The notes: generated from the letters alone by a model not told the origin. A stretch of 64,000 nt of DNA from Thermomonospora echinospora (GCF_900108175.1 NZ_FNVO01000010.1:186001-250000); one strand, 5' to 3'; positions 37,170-46,174 are shown, counted from the first letter of the stretch. Numbers and translations: made by a program.

Positions 37170-38191
37170 TCCTGCGTCTGCTGGCGCGGCGGCCGGTGCT
37201 GCTTGCCCTGGCCCTGGTGGTCGCGTTCGCGCTGCCGTGGCTGATCTACCCGCCGGTCGCGATGGACATCGCCGCCTGGGCGCTGTTCGCCGTCGCGGTC
37301 GATCTGCTGCTGGGGTACGGCGGGCTGCTGTCGTTCGGGCACGCCGCCTTCTGGGGGACCTCGGCCTACACGACCGGGCTGATCGCCCTGCACACCGGGC
37401 TGCCCTTCCCGGTGGCGATCGTCGGCGGGGCGCTGGCGGCGGCGGTGCTAGCGGTGCCGATCGGCTACCTGTCGGTCCGGCTGAGCGGCATCTACTTCGC
37501 CATGGTCACGCTGGCCTTCGCCCAGATGATCTACTTCATCGTCAATCAGTGGCGCGATGTGACCGGCGGGGAGAACGGGCTGCAGGGCATCCCCCGGGAG
37601 TTGTTCGGCCTGGACCTGTCGGACCCGTTCCTCTTCTACTACGCGGGTCTGCCGTTCGTGCTGGTCGGGCTGCTGGTGGCGTGGCGGATCGTGCGCAGCC
37701 CGTTCGGCCAGGTGCTGATGTCGATCCGGGACAACCCGTCGCGGGCCCGCGCGCTGGGTTACCCGGTCGACCGGTATCGGCTGCTGGCGTTCGTGCTGTC
37801 GGCGGCGCTGGCCGGGCTGGGCGGCGGCGTCTTCGCCATCAGCCACGGCTTCGCGTCCCTGCACGACGTGTACTGGACCACCTCGGGGCAGGCGGTGATG
37901 ATGGTCGTCCTCGGCGGCATCGGCACCCTGTGGGGCGCCGTGCTGGGCGCCGCGCTGATCGTCTCGCTGAACGACTACCTGGCCACCGCGGGCTTCGAGG
38001 AGACCGGCATCATCACCGGCCTGATCTTCGTGGTCATCGTCCTGCTGTTCCGCAAGGGCCTGTGGGGCACCGCCCGGGACCTGACGGCCGCCCGCTCCGG
38101 CCGCCACCGGCCCGCGGCCGTCCCGGACCCCCCGTCCTCCGCTTCCTCCTCCGAACGCCTCGACCAGGTGGCGGAGCGATCAGGGCGGTGA
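37166..38191 (+). CDS. Liv-type ABC transporter permease (LivM-like)
   Basis: 341 residues with about nine membrane helices. LLSFGHAAFWGTSAY (about residue 53) and RDNPSRARALGYPVDRYRL (about 188) are LivM signatures. Last gene of the operon, followed by a strong hairpin. The C-terminal 35 residues form a basic, Pro/Ser-rich cytosolic tail. Confidence 0.9.
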   Translation: MILRLLARRPVLLALALVVAFALPWLIYPPVAMDIAAWALFAVAVDLLLGYGGLLSFGHAAFWGTSAYTTGLIALHTGLPFPVAIVGGALAAAVLAVPIGYLSVRLSGIYFAMVTLAFAQMIYFIVNQWRDVTGGENGLQGIPRELFGLDLSDPFLFYYAGLPFVLVGLLVAWRIVRSPFGQVLMSIRDNPSRARALGYPVDRYRLLAFVLSAALAGLGGGVFAISHGFASLHDVYWTTSGQAVMMVVLGGIGTLWGAVLGAALIVSLNDYLATAGFEETGIITGLIFVVIVLLFRKGLWGTARDLTAARSGRHRPAAVPDPPSSASSSERLDQVAERSGR

Positions 38192-38209
38192 ACACCGCCC
38201 GCCCTGTCA

Positions 38210-38250
38210 CGCCGGGCCGGCGGGCGGTACGACCGTCCGCCGGCCCGGCG
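38210..38250 (+). terminator. Strong terminator after the Liv-type operon
   Basis: An 18-bp stem with one G-U pair (38210-38227 with 38233-38250) and a 5-nt loop, 18 nt after the stop codon. Confidence 0.8.
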
Positions 38251-38280
38251 CCCTTCCCGGGAGCGGTGTGGCCGGCCTCG

Positions 38281-38322
38281 CTTCGGCAGGGCCGGTCGCG
38301 CCTTCGGCAGGGCCGGTCGCGC
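38281..38322. repeat. Perfect 21-bp tandem duplication
   Basis: CTTCGGCAGGGCCGGTCGCG plus C occurs twice in direct succession (38281-38301, 38302-38322) in the gap between the terminator and the promoter of the next gene. Confidence 0.85.
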
Positions 38323-38435
38323 TTGCCGGTACTCGCTCGGTGACCTGCCGGTTCGCCGCCGTACGCTCCCGTGCGGTGCGCTTTCGCCGGGTCGTGGCGG
38401 AACGTGGAATCCCGCCGCCTTCGGCCGATTCCTCC

Positions 38436-38444
38436 TGTTAAGAT
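38436..38444 (+). promoter_or_regulatory. Extended -10 promoter element of PLD-like gene 1
   Basis: TGTTAAGAT fits an extended -10 (TGnTAnnnT) and lies 38 nt before the GTG start. The same element, TGTTAAAAT, lies 37 nt before the paralogue's start at 40726. Confidence 0.6.
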
Positions 38445-38481
38445 CACGGACGGTGTCCGGTCGGGGGAGGGGGAGTAACGC

Positions 38482-39738
38482 GTGGGATTTCCGGGCGGGA
38501 AGCGCATCGCCGCTCTGGTGGCCGCCGTCGGTGTGCTGGGGGCGGGGGCCGTTCATCTGGGGACGGGAACGGCGAGCGCGGCGTTCTCCCCCCGGTCGGG
38601 GCCCGTCTTCAACAATCCCACGGGGAACACCGCCCAGCAGTACGCCATCATGCGGCAGATCGAGCGCAACATCGACACCGCGCCCAAGGGCTCGGTCATT
38701 CGCGTCGCCGTCTACAGCATCACCCTGAACAGTTTCGCCGACAAACTCATCGCCGCGCACCGGCGCGGGGTGTACGTGCGGTTCCTGATGGACCAGCACT
38801 CGGTGAACGGCGTCTGGCAGCGGCTGGCGTCCGCGCTGGGCACGAAGGTGAACGTGCAGACCAGCGCGAGCAGTTATGCGGCGCTGTGCTCCGGCGGCTG
38901 CATGGGCCGGTACCACGGCAAGGACGGGGCGGCGGTGGGCTCGCTGCACACGAAGTTCTTCCTGTTCTCCGGCGGCGGCAAGCCGACCGTGACCATCTCC
39001 AGCGCCAACCCGACCGCCACGCAGGCCGAGGTCGCCTGGAACAACAGCTACACGGTGGTCGGCAACAAGAGCCTCTACAACGCCTACGTCAAGAACTTCA
39101 ACGACATGTCCAAGGGAGCCCTGGGCTCCTACAACCGCAATTACTACTGGACGTCCGGGGCCAATCCGAAGGCGTACTTCTGGCCGAAGTCCAAGGGCTC
39201 CAACGACACGATCCTGGGCATGCTCCAGCTCGTCACGTGCTCGAAGACCTATCCGAGCCAGGTCCGCGTCGCGATGTTCCAGTGGACCGACGGCCGGCTC
39301 CCGCTGGCCCGGCAACTGGTGAGCATGGCGGCCAAGGGCTGCCGGGTGACCGTGATCTACACCAAGGACTCGATCTCCCCGGCCGTCCAGTCGACGCTGG
39401 CCAAGTCCAAGGTCGTGGTCCGCGACACCACGTTCGGCAGGACCCCCCAGGGTTACGCCGAGCACTACACGCACAACAAGTACCTGCTGATCGACGGCCG
39501 GTACGGCGGCACGAACGGCAGCAAGATCGTCATGACCGGCTCGGCGAACTACACGGTGAACGGGCTGTACTACAACGACGAGTCGAACCTGAAGCTCACC
39601 GGCGCCACCATGTACGCGGCCTACCTGAAGAACTTCAACGACCAGATCGCCTCCGTCCCGGCCCTGACCGCCCAGCAGCGCGCCGAGGGCCGGCTCCCGG
39701 CGATCCCCGTCGACCCCGCACAGCTCCGCGACAGCTAG
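38482..39738 (+). CDS. Secreted phospholipase-D-like protein 1
   Basis: 418 residues from GTG 38482, with GGGGGAGG upstream. Signal peptide at about 1-35 (ends TASA-AF). Two HKD-like halves are present. The first reads LHTKFFLFSGG (about residue 155), so the usual HxKxxxxD has Ser for Asp; the second reads THNKYLLIDGR (about 331) and is complete. Between them is a conserved WNNSYTVVGNKSLYNAYVKN block. The fold suggests a secreted phosphodiesterase acting on phospholipids or nucleic acids, with the changed first motif leaving the exact chemistry open. A close paralogue follows at 40726. Confidence 0.87.
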   Translation: MGFPGGKRIAALVAAVGVLGAGAVHLGTGTASAAFSPRSGPVFNNPTGNTAQQYAIMRQIERNIDTAPKGSVIRVAVYSITLNSFADKLIAAHRRGVYVRFLMDQHSVNGVWQRLASALGTKVNVQTSASSYAALCSGGCMGRYHGKDGAAVGSLHTKFFLFSGGGKPTVTISSANPTATQAEVAWNNSYTVVGNKSLYNAYVKNFNDMSKGALGSYNRNYYWTSGANPKAYFWPKSKGSNDTILGMLQLVTCSKTYPSQVRVAMFQWTDGRLPLARQLVSMAAKGCRVTVIYTKDSISPAVQSTLAKSKVVVRDTTFGRTPQGYAEHYTHNKYLLIDGRYGGTNGSKIVMTGSANYTVNGLYYNDESNLKLTGATMYAAYLKNFNDQIASVPALTAQQRAEGRLPAIPVDPAQLRDS

Positions 39739-39784
39739 CCCGGACCCGGCCCGGACCTACCCTGGACCAGGCCCGGACCGTCCG

Positions 39785-40432
39785 CTACGCCGGGACCGCG
39801 GGCGGGTCCAGGGGACGGGTCAGGAGCTGTTCGCAGGACAGGGCGGCGGCGATGCGGGCGGCCAGCGGCGTGGTGGGCGGGAGGCCGCCCACCTCGCAGC
39901 GGTTGATGAGCGAGTCCGTGGTGTCGGCCGCGGCGGCGAGTTCCTCGACGCTGAGGTGGTGGCGGGCGCGCTGCAGATGGACGGCCTGGCCGAAGACGTG
40001 GGCGGCGGCGGCCTGCCGGTAGGAGTCGGCGGCCCCCGGCTCCAGCATGCGCCGGGCGCTGAGCTCGGCCCAGTTGTGGTGCTGGTCGTGGGGATGGGGG
40101 AGATGGCCCGCGCAGCGGTGCAGGGCCTGGCGGGCGCGTGCCGCCTCGGCGGCCTCGCAGATACGGGAGACGCGCCAGACGGTCAGGATGACGGTCCGGC
40201 GCTCGGGCGCGCACCAGTAGCTGAGCCCCATGGGCTCGGTGTCGAGGTAGAACCGCATCACGTTCATGGGGTGGAAGCGGTTGCCCAGATACTGGACCCG
40301 CGGGTCGGCGCGCAGGGCGCCGTAGGCTGCGATCAAGTGCATGGCGAAGGCGACGGCCGCGAACTGCGCGGTGAGCAGCTGTTCCAGCCAGTCCGCGACC
40401 TCGGCCTCCAGCTCGATGAGACGCCGGCTCAT
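39785..40432 (-). CDS. HigB-HigA-like single-chain toxin-antitoxin fusion
   Basis: 215 residues in one uninterrupted frame. Residues about 1-110 look like a RelE/HigB (Gp49-type) toxin: ELEAEVADWLEQL, FAMHLIAAYGAL, VMRFYLDTEPMGLSYW, RRTVILTVWRVS. Residues about 118-215 look like the matching XRE antitoxin: NWAELSARRMLEPGAADSY, then the helix-turn-helix LSVEELAAAADTTDSLINR. In the usual systems these are two adjacent genes. A natural fusion could self-neutralise, act as a regulator, or be a decayed remnant. It lies between two PLD-like paralogues on the opposite strand. The assignment rests on pattern recognition, not a search. Confidence 0.72.
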   Translation of the reverse strand: MSRRLIELEAEVADWLEQLLTAQFAAVAFAMHLIAAYGALRADPRVQYLGNRFHPMNVMRFYLDTEPMGLSYWCAPERRTVILTVWRVSRICEAAEAARARQALHRCAGHLPHPHDQHHNWAELSARRMLEPGAADSYRQAAAAHVFGQAVHLQRARHHLSVEELAAAADTTDSLINRCEVGGLPPTTPLAARIAAALSCEQLLTRPLDPPAVPA

Positions 40433-40680
40433 GAGGGCAAGGTACGCCTGATCCGCCTCCTGTCATCAGGGCATAACGGTAAGTTGTCACTCACCGGGCA
40501 TTCGGCCCGTCCGTGGCATCGCCTCCCGCCGACCGCCGGCGCGCGCCTGGCGGCCCTGATCAGGCCGCTCACCAGGCCGGACGCGCTCCCGGGACGGCCG
40601 CGCCCACCGCTTCCGGCACGCCTTTTTCCCGCCCGATTGCGGCCAAACCGGTGATCTTCCGCATTATTGGGCATTTTCCC

Positions 40681-40689
40681 TGTTAAAAT
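40681..40689 (+). promoter_or_regulatory. Extended -10 promoter element of PLD-like gene 2
   Basis: TGTTAAAAT, 37 nt before GTG 40726, matches the element at the same distance before gene 1. The rest of the 293-bp gap shows no gene. Confidence 0.6.
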
Positions 40690-40725
40690 TCTGCCTCGGT
40701 GCCGGCCATGGGGAGGGGAACGGGC

Positions 40726-41982
40726 GTGGCCTATGGGGGCAGGTGGCGTGCCGTCGTTCCGGCGGCCGTCCTGGGACTGATCGCCGCGGGGGTCGGCCAC
40801 TTCGGCACGGGAACGGCGAATGCGGCGGTGTTCGCCCCCGTCGCGGGACCGGTGTTCAACAATCCCAAGGGGACCACGGCCCAGCAGTACGCCATCATGC
40901 GGCGGATCGAGCGTGACATCGCCACCGCCCCCCGGGGCTCAGTGATCCGCGTCGCGGTCTACAGCATCACGCTCGACAGTTTCGTCAACAAGCTCATCGC
41001 CGCGCACCGGCGCGGGGTGCACGTGCGGGTGCTGATGGACCGGCACGCCGTGAACGGCGACTGGCGGCGCCTACAGTCCGCGCTCGGCACCAGGGTGAAC
41101 CTGAAGAGCAGCGCGAGCAGTTATGCGGCGCTGTGCTCCGGCGGCTGCATGGACCATTACCACAAGAACGGCAAGGCCATCGGGTCGCTGCACTCGAAGA
41201 TCTTCTTGTTCTCCGGCGGCGGCAAGCGCGTGGTGACCGTCTCCAGCGCCAATCCCACCACCCGCCAGGCCGAGACCGCCTGGAACAACAGCTACACGGT
41301 GGTCGGCAACAAGAGCCTCTACAACGCCTACGTCAGGAACTTCAACGACATGTCCAGAGGCGCTCTGGGCTCTTACGACCACGGTTATTACTGGACGTCC
41401 GGGACCAATCCGAAGGCGTACTTCTGGCCGAAGTCCAACAGCGGCAGCGACACGATCCTGAGCATGCTCAAGCTCGTGGCCTGCTCCAAGACCCACCCGA
41501 GCCGGGTGCGCGTCGCGATGTTCCAGTGGACCGACGGTCGGCTCCCGCTCGCCCGGCACCTGGCGAGCATGGCCGCCAGGGGCTGCCGGGTGACCGTGAT
41601 CTACACCAAGGACTCCATCGACTCCTCCATCCGCTCCACCCTGGCCAAATCCAGGATCGACGTCCGCGACACCACGCACGGCACCAGGGCCGACGGCTAC
41701 GCCCGGTACTACACGCACAACAAGTACCTGCTGATCGACGGCCGCTACAACGGGGTGAACGGCCGCAGGATCGTCATGACCGGCTCGGCGAACTACACCG
41801 TCAACGGCGTTTACCACAACGACGAGTCGAACATGAGAATCCTCGGCTCGTCGGTGTACGACGCCTATCTGAAGAACTTCAACGACCAGATCGCCGCCCT
41901 CCCGGCCACGACGGCCAGGAAGCGCGCCCAGGGCGACCTTCCGACGATCCCCCTCCACCCCGAGGACCTCCGGGACAGCTGA
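40726..41982 (+). CDS. Secreted phospholipase-D-like protein 2
   Basis: 418 residues from GTG 40726, chosen because it aligns with the GTG of paralogue 1 and follows GGGGAGGGG. Signal peptide to about residue 35 (ends TANAAV). First half motif LHSKIFLFSGG (Ser in place of the usual Asp), second THNKYLLIDGR (complete). Most of the sequence is identical to paralogue 1, with changes scattered and no loss of frame, so both copies look maintained. Role as for 38482-39738. Confidence 0.87.
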   Translation: MAYGGRWRAVVPAAVLGLIAAGVGHFGTGTANAAVFAPVAGPVFNNPKGTTAQQYAIMRRIERDIATAPRGSVIRVAVYSITLDSFVNKLIAAHRRGVHVRVLMDRHAVNGDWRRLQSALGTRVNLKSSASSYAALCSGGCMDHYHKNGKAIGSLHSKIFLFSGGGKRVVTVSSANPTTRQAETAWNNSYTVVGNKSLYNAYVRNFNDMSRGALGSYDHGYYWTSGTNPKAYFWPKSNSGSDTILSMLKLVACSKTHPSRVRVAMFQWTDGRLPLARHLASMAARGCRVTVIYTKDSIDSSIRSTLAKSRIDVRDTTHGTRADGYARYYTHNKYLLIDGRYNGVNGRRIVMTGSANYTVNGVYHNDESNMRILGSSVYDAYLKNFNDQIAALPATTARKRAQGDLPTIPLHPEDLRDS

Positions 41983-42208
41983 CCCGCCCACCGGAACACC
42001 GAGGCCGTGGCATCGGCCCGTGCCGGGTTCGTGCGGTGAGGGCGGGGACGGCGCACGATGATTTCGTGAAAGGGCCTTCCCGCCTTGACGCCGTCACCCG
42101 CGCGACGAAGAATACGACTTCGATGTGATCCGTCGCCGGCGCCGCCCGCATCGCGTGTTCCAAAAAGAGGATACCGCCTGACCGGAATCGGGAAGAAGGG
42201 GGTCCGCG

Positions 42209-43870
42209 ATGATGAGCCTGCGGCCGGTCGAAGAGATCGTCGGCGTCGACCCGCGGTATCACTGGGAATTCCCGCCGGCCGGGCGCGGGGAGTCGCGGCG
42301 GCGAATCCGTTCGGTGTGGTATTTCGGGCTTCCGCTCACCTCGGCGCATCGGGGCGGCCATTCCGGCGGCGGGGCCCTCATCGAGGGCGTGGACGGCCAG
42401 GAGCGCTACCGCGACGAGGGCACGGTCTATCCACATGCCGGGCTGATGGAAATGATCACCTATCAGGCGACGTACCTGCCCGAGATCGCCTGGGCCTACC
42501 ACGATCTGAGCCATGTCCCCTGGCCCCGGATCCGCGCCGCGATCGCCGCGGATCCGCCCGACGTGGCCGCGCTCAGCGTCTACACCGCGACTGCGCCGTG
42601 GGCGCTGATCGTGGCGGCCGAGATCAAACGGGTGAACCCCAATGCCGTCGTGATCTTCGGCAACGACCACGCCGGAATCCTCTACCGCGAGATACTCACC
42701 GGGACCTACGGCGGGCGGCTGGTCGATTTCGTCAGCACCGGCAACAACGGCCCGTTCACCATGCTGGGGCTGCTGTACGCCCTGCAGGGCAGGCTGGACC
42801 TCGGCCGGGTGCCCTCGCTGGCCTACCGGCGCGGCGGCGCCGTCGTCCACCAGGCGGCGCCGACCTTCCCGCTGAACCGCCGGATCCTGCCCGACTACCG
42901 GCTGCTCGAAGACCAGCTCGAACGCCACTACGACAAGGCGTTCGCGGTCTGGTACGCCCACCACTACGAGCTCAAGCGCATGGTCACGCTGCCCCTCGAC
43001 GGCGGGTGCACCTGGGGCGACAAGGCGACGCGCCGGTGCAAGCACTGCTCGATCCAGGGGCTCACGCCCAAGACCACGGACGTGGCGGCGGCCGTGCCCG
43101 TCCTGGAGGACGTGGTGGGCGGTCTGGGGGCCAACGTCTACGCGGCGGGCGACTCCACGCTGGGCTTCTCCTCCGACCAGTGGGGCGGCGACATCACGTA
43201 CCTGGACGAGCTGGCCGAGGCGTGCGCGCGTTCGCCCGTCCTGCGGCGGCACCGCTTCATGCTGGCCTACGGCCTGGTGTACGAGTTCCTGCGGTCGGCC
43301 GAGCTGTGCCGCGGTTTCGTGCGCACCTGGAACGTGGGGCTGGAGGCGTTCGACCCCCGGCTGCTCAAGGGCGACTCCAAGGGCATCAACAAGGGGAAGG
43401 ACCGGATCCACGAAGCGCTGGAACTCGCCAGGGCACTGGATTACAAACTCTACATATCAGGCATTGTCGGCCTGCCCGGAACGACGCTCGAACTGCTGAA
43501 GTCCGAGGTCGACGACTGGCTGTCCCTCGCCGAGACGTACCGCGACCAGATCACCACTGTTTCGGTCTCCCCACCGGCGGTCATTCCGGGCTCCCGAATG
43601 TACTGGGAGATGTACAACGACGATCCCCGGGTCCGCGCCGGCCATGGGGAGATCATTTCCACGTCCCGGCTCACCGAGCGGTACATCAGGCGCAACACCG
43701 AGGTCGAACCGGCCGATGTGGCGGCCGCCATGGCCGAGATCGCCCGAGGCGTGATCACCATCGGCCGGGAGCGGGGCGGCATGAAATTCGGCGGTTACAT
43801 GCTCGGCGGCACCGACACCGAGGAGACCGCCGAGTACGCCCTGCTGAACGATCTTTGCTCCCGGCTGTGA
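42209..43870 (+). CDS. B12-binding-like radical SAM protein with CX9CX2C cluster motif
   Basis: 553 residues. The N-terminal half (about 90-230) resembles a cobalamin-binding Rossmann domain (DVAALSVYTATAPWALIVAAEIKR, IFGNDHAG). The second half is a radical SAM barrel of the MiaB/Elp3 superfamily (TWNVGLEAFDPRLLKG, YISGIVGLPGTTLELL). The Fe-S motif is GGCTWGDKATRRCKHC: three Cys spaced CX9CX2C, not CX3CX2C. This spacing is known from Elp3, but the protein is otherwise unlike Elp3. The product could methylate or rearrange an unactivated carbon; the substrate is unknown. Downstream on the same strand are a binding protein and a membrane protein gene. Confidence 0.82.
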   Translation: MMSLRPVEEIVGVDPRYHWEFPPAGRGESRRRIRSVWYFGLPLTSAHRGGHSGGGALIEGVDGQERYRDEGTVYPHAGLMEMITYQATYLPEIAWAYHDLSHVPWPRIRAAIAADPPDVAALSVYTATAPWALIVAAEIKRVNPNAVVIFGNDHAGILYREILTGTYGGRLVDFVSTGNNGPFTMLGLLYALQGRLDLGRVPSLAYRRGGAVVHQAAPTFPLNRRILPDYRLLEDQLERHYDKAFAVWYAHHYELKRMVTLPLDGGCTWGDKATRRCKHCSIQGLTPKTTDVAAAVPVLEDVVGGLGANVYAAGDSTLGFSSDQWGGDITYLDELAEACARSPVLRRHRFMLAYGLVYEFLRSAELCRGFVRTWNVGLEAFDPRLLKGDSKGINKGKDRIHEALELARALDYKLYISGIVGLPGTTLELLKSEVDDWLSLAETYRDQITTVSVSPPAVIPGSRMYWEMYNDDPRVRAGHGEIISTSRLTERYIRRNTEVEPADVAAAMAEIARGVITIGRERGGMKFGGYMLGGTDTEETAEYALLNDLCSRL

Positions 43871-44092
43871 CACCGGATCCCGGACATCCCGGAGAATTCC
43901 GTCCGGGCCGGTGCGCGATTCCGCGAACCGATCAGTAACATTTCCGTCTCGCCTGCCGGGCGCGCACTTTCCCACCGAACTCCGGACAGCCCCCGGACGT
44001 CTTCACAATGCCACCGAATATGATGCCGCGCCGGACGGGCTCCGTCGCCCGGCCGTCACGGCCGTTCGATCCGGAAGGGACGGTGATCTCCG

Positions 44093-45175
44093 ATGATCGC
44101 ATCGGACGGTGGCCGGTTCGGCGGGAACTGGCCGCGCGGCAGGACGATCCGCACCCTCCGGCTGGGCGTCGTCCTGGCGGTGCTCATGCTCGTCGTGGTG
44201 ACCATCGTGGTGCTCGTCCAGCGCGGCGGCCCGCCCACCCGCGAGGACCTGCTGGAGCAGGCGCATCTCATCGGCAAGCAGGACCTGCGCATCGGGGTCA
44301 AGAACGACCACCCGGGGATGGCGCTGTACGACCCGAAGACCAGGACCTACTCCGGCTTCGACATCGACATCGCCTACATGATCGCCGGAGACCTCGGGTT
44401 CCGCCCCAGCCAGGTGCGCTTCCTGCCCATCGAGACCGAGGACCGGGCGCGTATGCAGGCCCGGGACGCCGACGGCCGGTTCGTCACGGTGGACATGGTG
44501 GTGGCCACGTTCAGCATCACCGAGGAGCGGGAGCGGCTGCCCACGGTGAGCTTCTCGGCGCCCTACCTGCGCACCGAGCAGACCGTCATGACCCGCCAGG
44601 ACGTCGAACCGGCCGAGTCGATGTCGGACTTCAGCGGGATGCGGATGTGTACCACGGCGACGTCCACCTCCACCGGCCCGGCGGCGGAGGCCAAGGTCAG
44701 GCTGGTCAGCCGCAACAGCATGAAGAAGTGCGCGGACGGCCTGCTGAGCGGGGAGTTCGACGCGGTGACCTCCGACGCCGCGATCCTGGCCGGGTTCGTC
44801 AAGCAGTACCCCGGCCGGCTGCGGCTGCACGACGTCGGGCTCGACACCCTGGAGAGCTACGGCGTCAACACCGGGGGCAACGACGCCCTCACCAAGCTGG
44901 TGAACCTGTCGCTCTACCAGTCCCGCAACGACCCCCGGGACCGGCGCTGGGAGGACGCCTTCGACCGCAACCTGGCCGCCGAGCAGCAGGCCGCGGGCAT
45001 CCAGCAGGTCGCCATCTCCGAGCAGCCCCCGGTGGAGAAGGTCGAGATCCGCCAGTGGCCGTGGGAGCGTGACAGGACCGTCGGCGCGGGCACCTTCGCC
45101 GCCCCCGCCGCGGTGCCCGTGCCACCGGCGGCGGTGACGGCGGCCGGTGCCCGGCGCGGCCCGGACGGCCGGTGA
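44093..45175 (+). CDS. Membrane-anchored family-3 substrate-binding protein
   Basis: 360 residues. A single N-terminal helix (about residues 22-43, VVLAVLMLVVVTIVVLV) anchors it; there is no lipobox Cys. Residues about 60-300 are a bacterial extracellular solute-binding family 3 domain: LRIGVKNDHPGMALYDPKT, YSGFDIDIAYMIAGDLGF, FSITEERERLPTVSFSAPY. Such domains bind amino acids (Glu, Gln, Arg). The last 50 residues are Pro/Ala-rich. No permease of the matching type is nearby, so it may be a sensor rather than a transporter part. Six bases before the membrane-protein gene. Confidence 0.82.
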   Translation: MIASDGGRFGGNWPRGRTIRTLRLGVVLAVLMLVVVTIVVLVQRGGPPTREDLLEQAHLIGKQDLRIGVKNDHPGMALYDPKTRTYSGFDIDIAYMIAGDLGFRPSQVRFLPIETEDRARMQARDADGRFVTVDMVVATFSITEERERLPTVSFSAPYLRTEQTVMTRQDVEPAESMSDFSGMRMCTTATSTSTGPAAEAKVRLVSRNSMKKCADGLLSGEFDAVTSDAAILAGFVKQYPGRLRLHDVGLDTLESYGVNTGGNDALTKLVNLSLYQSRNDPRDRRWEDAFDRNLAAEQQAAGIQQVAISEQPPVEKVEIRQWPWERDRTVGAGTFAAPAAVPVPPAAVTAAGARRGPDGR

Positions 45176-45181
45176 GGACCC

Positions 45182-46174
45182 ATGGCCGGCAACGGCGAGG
45201 CCGAGGGCGGGCAGCAGTGGCTGCTGACCCTGCTGCCCGCGTTCCCGCTGCTCCTGCTCATCATGCGGGTCTGGTACCTCAGCGGGCAGGACCCCCAGAC
45301 GATGCTCGTGCTCGTCCAGAACGTCAGTCCGCTGGGGCTGGTCAGCACGCTGCTGGTGACCCTGATGTGGTCGGTCCCGGTGGTCGTCCTCGGCTGCCGG
45401 GCGCTCGGCGCGCTGCTGCGGGTGAGCGCTCCCCGCGACGGCGGCTCCTGGCTGGTACGGGCGAGCCGGCGCATCCCCGACTGGGTGGTGCTCGTGCTGG
45501 GGCTGCTGGCGGCCATGATCTGGCAACTGCGCTTCCTGCCGGCCCTGCTGATGCTGCTGCTGGTCGTCTTCGGGCTGGAGGTGAAGGCCCGGCGCGGCGC
45601 GGGCCGGGCCGTCTGGGCCGCCTGTGTCCTGCTGCCGCTGCTGGTCGCCGCCGCCGTGTACGCGTGGCTGGCGCCGGCGATCTGGGACGCGTTCACGCAG
45701 GACGAGGTGCTGCTCGTGCTCATGCTGGCGCTGCCTCCCGTCTGCACGCTGCTGCTCGTCGGCCCGGTCCCCGAGCGCGCCGCCCGGCCGCTGGCCCACG
45801 GGACCGCGCTGGGCGGGGCGGTGCTCGCGGCGGCGCTGGTGAGCGTGATCTTCCTGCGCGCCCCGGTGCTGCCCACCCTCGCGCTGGAGGTCGACGACAC
45901 CCCCGAGGACCCCGGCCCGTCGCGGATCGTCATCGGTGAGGTGGTCTCCGTGGACGACACCACCACCACCGTGCTCGACGGCGGTGGCGTCCTGCGGTTC
46001 ATCCCGAACGACCGGCTCGTCTCCAAGACCCTGTGCCGCCCGCCCGGCCAGCCCCCGGCCATCGACATCCGGGTCCACGGCTGGCACGTGGAACAGACGA
46101 TGCTCAGCTGGCGCGCCCCGCGCCACCCGCTGGTCCCGGTCGATCCCCGCTGCCAGGGCAGAACCCTGCACTGA
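45182..46174 (+). CDS. Polytopic membrane protein of unknown function
   Basis: 330 residues. About six or seven hydrophobic helices in the first 230 residues (for example LLTLLPAFPLLLLIMRVWYL, LVTLMWSVPVVVLG, WVVLVLGLLAAMIWQL). A soluble C-terminal domain of about 90 residues (IVIGEVVSVDDTTTTVL, then LRFIPNDRLVSKTLC) faces one side. I do not recognise a family. Six nucleotides behind the anchored binding-protein gene, with GAGG upstream; the two are certainly co-transcribed and probably interact. Whether the radical SAM gene 222 bp upstream belongs to the unit is not settled. Confidence 0.72.
   Translation: MAGNGEAEGGQQWLLTLLPAFPLLLLIMRVWYLSGQDPQTMLVLVQNVSPLGLVSTLLVTLMWSVPVVVLGCRALGALLRVSAPRDGGSWLVRASRRIPDWVVLVLGLLAAMIWQLRFLPALLMLLLVVFGLEVKARRGAGRAVWAACVLLPLLVAAAVYAWLAPAIWDAFTQDEVLLVLMLALPPVCTLLLVGPVPERAARPLAHGTALGGAVLAAALVSVIFLRAPVLPTLALEVDDTPEDPGPSRIVIGEVVSVDDTTTTVLDGGGVLRFIPNDRLVSKTLCRPPGQPPAIDIRVHGWHVEQTMLSWRAPRHPLVPVDPRCQGRTLH

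Noticed and set aside
38281-38322. 21-bp tandem duplication as a possible regulatory site
   Set aside because: Only two copies, no dyad symmetry, not at promoter distance from 38482; most likely replication slippage. Kept only as a repeat feature.
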